64,000 nucleotides of DNA from Betaproteobacteria bacterium (GTDB lineage: Bacteria > Pseudomonadota > Gammaproteobacteria > Burkholderiales > Usitatibacteraceae): NCBI GenBank assembly GCA_016711875.1, contig JADJSD010000001.1, forward strand, positions 1,178,001 to 1,242,000, read 5' to 3'. Every line of letters starts with the position of its first letter. The first letter of the stretch is position 1. Below, piece by piece: positions 61,737 through 64,000 of the stretch. The notes beneath the pieces are model-generated. The model had not been told where the DNA came from. It saw only the letters and a program-made list of their open reading frames with translations, and ran no database searches. The translations under genes were made by a program, and so were the position numbers.

Positions 61737-62780
61737 TCAATCGTTGGTGAAGACCGTCCCGAGCTTGTCCATCTCCTCGAGCGCGCGGCCGGAACCGCGC
61801 ACGACGCACGTGAGCGGATCGTCGGCGACGATCACCGGCAGGCCCGTCTCCTCCATGAGGAGGCGATCGAGCTCGCGCAGCAACGCGCCGCCGCCCGTGA
61901 GCACCATGCCCTTTTCGGCGATGTCGGCGCCCAGTTCCGGCGGCGTCTGCTCGAGGGCGCTCTTCACGGCCGAGACGATGGAGTTGAGCGGGTCGGTGAG
62001 GGCTTCGAGGATCTCGTTGGACGAGATCGTGAACGACCGGGGGATGCCTTCGGCGAGGTTGCGGCCCTTCACTTCCATCTCGCGCACCTCGGCGCCGGGG
62101 AAGGCCGAGCCGATGGTCTTCTTGATGTTCTCGGCCGTCGCCTCGCCGATGAGCATGCCGTAGTTGCGGCGGATGTAGTTGATGATGGCCTCGTCGAACT
62201 TGTCGCCGCCCACCCGCACGGAAGCCGAGTAGACGATGCCGCCGAGCGAGATCACGCCGACTTCCGTGGTGCCGCCGCCGATGTCCACGACCATGGAGCC
62301 GGTCGCGTCGGCGATGGGCAGGTCCGCGCCGATGGCCGCGGCCATCGGTTCCTCGATCAGGAACACCTGCGAGGCGCCCGCGCCGATGGCGCTTTCCTTG
62401 ATCGCGCGCCGCTCGACCTGCGTCGAGCCGTAGGGCACGCAGATCACGATGCGCGGGCTGGGCCGGAACCACTGGTTGTCGTGGATCTTCTTGATGAAGT
62501 ACTTGAGCATCTGCTCCGTGATCGTGAAATCCGCGATCACGCCGTCCTTCATGGGGCGGATGGCCGTGATGTTGCCCGGCGTGCGCCCGAGCATCTGCTT
62601 GGCCGCGAGGCCGACCGCCTGGATGGTCTTCTTGCCGCTCGGGCCGCCTTCCTGGCGGATGGCGACGACCGACGGCTCGTCGAGGACGATGCCCTTGCCG
62701 CGCACGTAGATCAGCGTGTTGGCGGTGCCGAGATCGATCGCGAGATCGGTGGAAAAGTACTTGGAAACGAAGGAGAACAT
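61737..62780 (-). CDS. mreB: Rod shape-determining actin-like protein MreB
   Basis: 347 residues. Actin-fold ATPase: DLAIDLGTANTLIYVRGKGI (phosphate 1), MVVDIGGGTTEVGVISLGG (phosphate 2) and MVLTGGGALLRELDRLL (adenosine). It forms membrane-bound filaments that guide wall synthesis. Length and sequence are normal. It heads the mreBCD-mrdA-rodA run. Confidence 0.98.
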   Translation of the reverse strand: MFSFVSKYFSTDLAIDLGTANTLIYVRGKGIVLDEPSVVAIRQEGGPSGKKTIQAVGLAAKQMLGRTPGNITAIRPMKDGVIADFTITEQMLKYFIKKIHDNQWFRPSPRIVICVPYGSTQVERRAIKESAIGAGASQVFLIEEPMAAAIGADLPIADATGSMVVDIGGGTTEVGVISLGGIVYSASVRVGGDKFDEAIINYIRRNYGMLIGEATAENIKKTIGSAFPGAEVREMEVKGRNLAEGIPRSFTISSNEILEALTDPLNSIVSAVKSALEQTPPELGADIAEKGMVLTGGGALLRELDRLLMEETGLPVIVADDPLTCVVRGSGRALEEMDKLGTVFTND

Positions 62781-62835
62781 CTTGATCCGTAAGAGAATTC
62801 GGGGTACTGCCTTTCCCCCGGGGCGGGGGGTCGCC

Positions 62836-62842
62836 TATAATA
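62836..62842. promoter_or_regulatory. Shared -10 region of the gatC/mreB divergent promoters
   Basis: In the 104-base spacer CTATAATAG gives TATAAT (62836-62841) toward gatC and TATTAT (62842-62837) toward mreB. No strong -35 is visible for either direction. Confidence 0.5.
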
Positions 62843-62884
62843 GCCCAAAATCCCCTTGAATTAAGGCCTTAGCGCATTTTTTGC

Positions 62885-63169
62885 ATGTTGACCCTCGATG
62901 AAGTCCGCCGCATCGCCGACCTCGCCCGGATCGAAGTTCCGGAAGGGGAAGTCGCGGCCCTGCAGCAGCAGCTCAACGGCATCTTCGGCCTCATCGAACA
63001 GATGCGCGCCGTGGACACCGCCGGCGTCGAGCCGATGGCCCACGCCATCGACCTCACCCAGCGCCTGCGCGAGGACGCCGTGACGGAGGAAGACCGGCAC
63101 GCGCTCTACCAGGAGGGCGCCCCGCAGGTGGAGGCCGGGCTCTACCTCGTGCCCAAGGTCATCGAGTAG
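62885..63169 (+). CDS. gatC: Asp-tRNA(Asn)/Glu-tRNA(Gln) amidotransferase subunit C
   Basis: 94 residues, MLTLDEVRRIADLARIEVPE and the C-terminal LREDAVTEEDRHALYQEGAP, the short GatC that wraps round GatA and GatB. Usual size. gatA starts four bases after its stop. Confidence 0.95.
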   Translation: MLTLDEVRRIADLARIEVPEGEVAALQQQLNGIFGLIEQMRAVDTAGVEPMAHAIDLTQRLREDAVTEEDRHALYQEGAPQVEAGLYLVPKVIE

Positions 63170-63173
63170 CGCC

Positions 63174-64000
63174 ATGCACGACCGCCCCCTCGCCGCGCTC
63201 GCCGCGGGCCTCGCCGCGCGCGAATTCTCGAGCGAGGAACTGGTGCGCCACCAGCTCGATCGCATCGCCCGCCTCGACGGGGGCCTCAACGCCTTCATCA
63301 CCGTGGACGAGGAGAAGGCCCTGGCCGCCGCCCGCGCGGCCGACGAGCGCCTGGCCCGGGGCGAGGGCGGCCCGCTCACCGGCATCCCGATCGCCCACAA
63401 GGACCTCTTCTGCGCCAAGGGGTGGAAGACCACCTGCGGCTCGAAGATCCTCTCCAACTGGGTCGCGCCGTACGACGCGCACGTGGTGGAGCGGCTCGCC
63501 GGCGAGGGCGCGGTGCTCGTGGGCAAGACCAACATGGACGAGTTCGCGATGGGCTCGTCGAACGAAAGCTCGTTCTACGGCCCGGTGAAGAACCCCTGGG
63601 ACCGCACGCGCGTGCCCGGCGGAAGCTCCGGCGGCTCCGCGGCGGCCGTGGCCGCACGCCTCGTGCCGGCGGCGACCGGCACCGACACCGGCGGCTCCAT
63701 TCGCCAGCCCGCCTCCCTCTGCGGCGTCTCCGGCATCCGCCCCACCTATGGCGCGGTGTCGCGCTACGGCATGGTGGCGTTCGCCTCCTCGCTCGACCAG
63801 GGCGGGGCCTTCGGCGAGTCCGCCGAGGATCTCGCGCTCATGCTGAACGCGATGGCGGGGTTCGACCCCCGCGATTCCACGAGCGTCGAGCGGCCGGGGG
63901 AGGACTACCGGCGCGACCTCGCGAAGCCCCTGGCCGGCCTTCGCGTGGGCCTGCCCCGGGAGTACTTCACGGCGGATCTCGCACCCGACGTGGCCGCCTG
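63174..64000 (+). CDS. gatA: Asp-tRNA(Asn)/Glu-tRNA(Gln) amidotransferase subunit A, 3' end outside window
   Basis: The first ~275 residues from the ATG at 63174; the frame is open to the window end. Amidase-signature catalytic residues are in place: Lys76 (PIAHKDLFC), cis-Ser151 (VPGGSSGGSAAAV) and Ser175 (GTDTGGSIRQPA). GatA releases ammonia from glutamine for tRNA amidation by GatB. Together with gatC this indicates indirect Asn-tRNA and/or Gln-tRNA synthesis. Confidence 0.96.
   Translation, partial: MHDRPLAALAAGLAAREFSSEELVRHQLDRIARLDGGLNAFITVDEEKALAAARAADERLARGEGGPLTGIPIAHKDLFCAKGWKTTCGSKILSNWVAPYDAHVVERLAGEGAVLVGKTNMDEFAMGSSNESSFYGPVKNPWDRTRVPGGSSGGSAAAVAARLVPAATGTDTGGSIRQPASLCGVSGIRPTYGAVSRYGMVAFASSLDQGGAFGESAEDLALMLNAMAGFDPRDSTSVERPGEDYRRDLAKPLAGLRVGLPREYFTADLAPDVAA

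Noticed and set aside
1..64000. tRNA or rRNA genes, insertion sequences, prophage or defence islands
   Set aside because: No T-loop-like GTTCGAATCC with a matching acceptor stem, no transposase or integrase, and no abrupt composition change was seen.

Overview
The window is GC-rich, densely packed chromosomal DNA that looks like core genome of a betaproteobacterium, probably in or near Nitrosomonadales/Usitatibacter-like lineages. This rests on gene content and order: gshA of the 'ferrooxidans' type next to gshB, a DUF3683 FAD/Fe-S oxidoreductase, glnA and ntrBC on one strand, lptM-lysA divergent from cyaY, argH divergent from an algZ/algR pair, and the block gatCA / mreBCD-mrdA-rodA-rlpA-dacA-dat-ybeD-lipB-lipA. 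I see no rRNA or tRNA gene, insertion sequence, prophage or CRISPR array.

Layout. 1-3.2 kb: two tandem GT41 glycosyltransferases, the first cut by the window edge. 3.2-11.1 kb: a YqaA-like membrane protein, the DUF3683 oxidoreductase, a lipoprotein with Asp-box repeats and two copies of a 'WW..GWG' C-terminal domain, and a HIT protein. 11.1-12.7 kb: an uncharacterised gene broken by a one-base frameshift. 12.7-15 kb: gshA-gshB (glutathione synthesis). 15.1-22.4 kb: two membrane proteins, mpl, phzF-like, yqiA-like esterase, RNB ribonuclease, tonB. 22.4-32.9 kb: LysR regulator, a secreted WW..GWG protein, photolyase, yqgE-ruvX, prlC, a DUF4124-glutaredoxin protein, xthA and a GAF-PAS-PAS-GGDEF-EAL protein. 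33-38 kb: nitrogen control, with ntrC, ntrB, a DUF4124 protein and glnA, whose upstream region carries a sigma-54 promoter and two NtrC-type sites. 38.1-41.7 kb: aroE, mtgA, mgtE, thpR. 41.8-44.9 kb: a histone H1-like Lys/Ala/Pro protein, lysA with a 36-residue lptM lipoprotein upstream, cyaY, and a MarR-type regulator with a cysteine-rich tail and its own operator pair. 44.9-51.4 kb: argH, algZ-algR, a LysR gene divergent from aceB, and a zinc-ribbon membrane protein. 51.5-62.8 kb (minus strand): two DUF4124 genes, lipA, lipB, ybeD, D-amino acid transaminase, dacA, rlpA, rodA, mrdA, mreD, mreC, mreB. 62.9 kb to the end: gatC and the start of gatA.

Functional themes are cell-wall growth and recycling (mreBCD, mrdA, rodA, rlpA, dacA, mtgA, mpl, lysA), lipoate synthesis, glutathione and redox chemistry, and nitrogen assimilation. 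Genes are tightly coupled: many neighbours overlap by ATGA, GTGA or TTGA, and three convergent pairs share one CTAG as both stop codons. The least ordinary items are the MarR/cysteine-tail regulator with its palindromic operators (a third copy lies in front of the H1-like gene), the shared WW..GWG secreted domain, the frameshifted gene, and four DUF4124 proteins. I found no clear new multi-gene defence or metabolic system.
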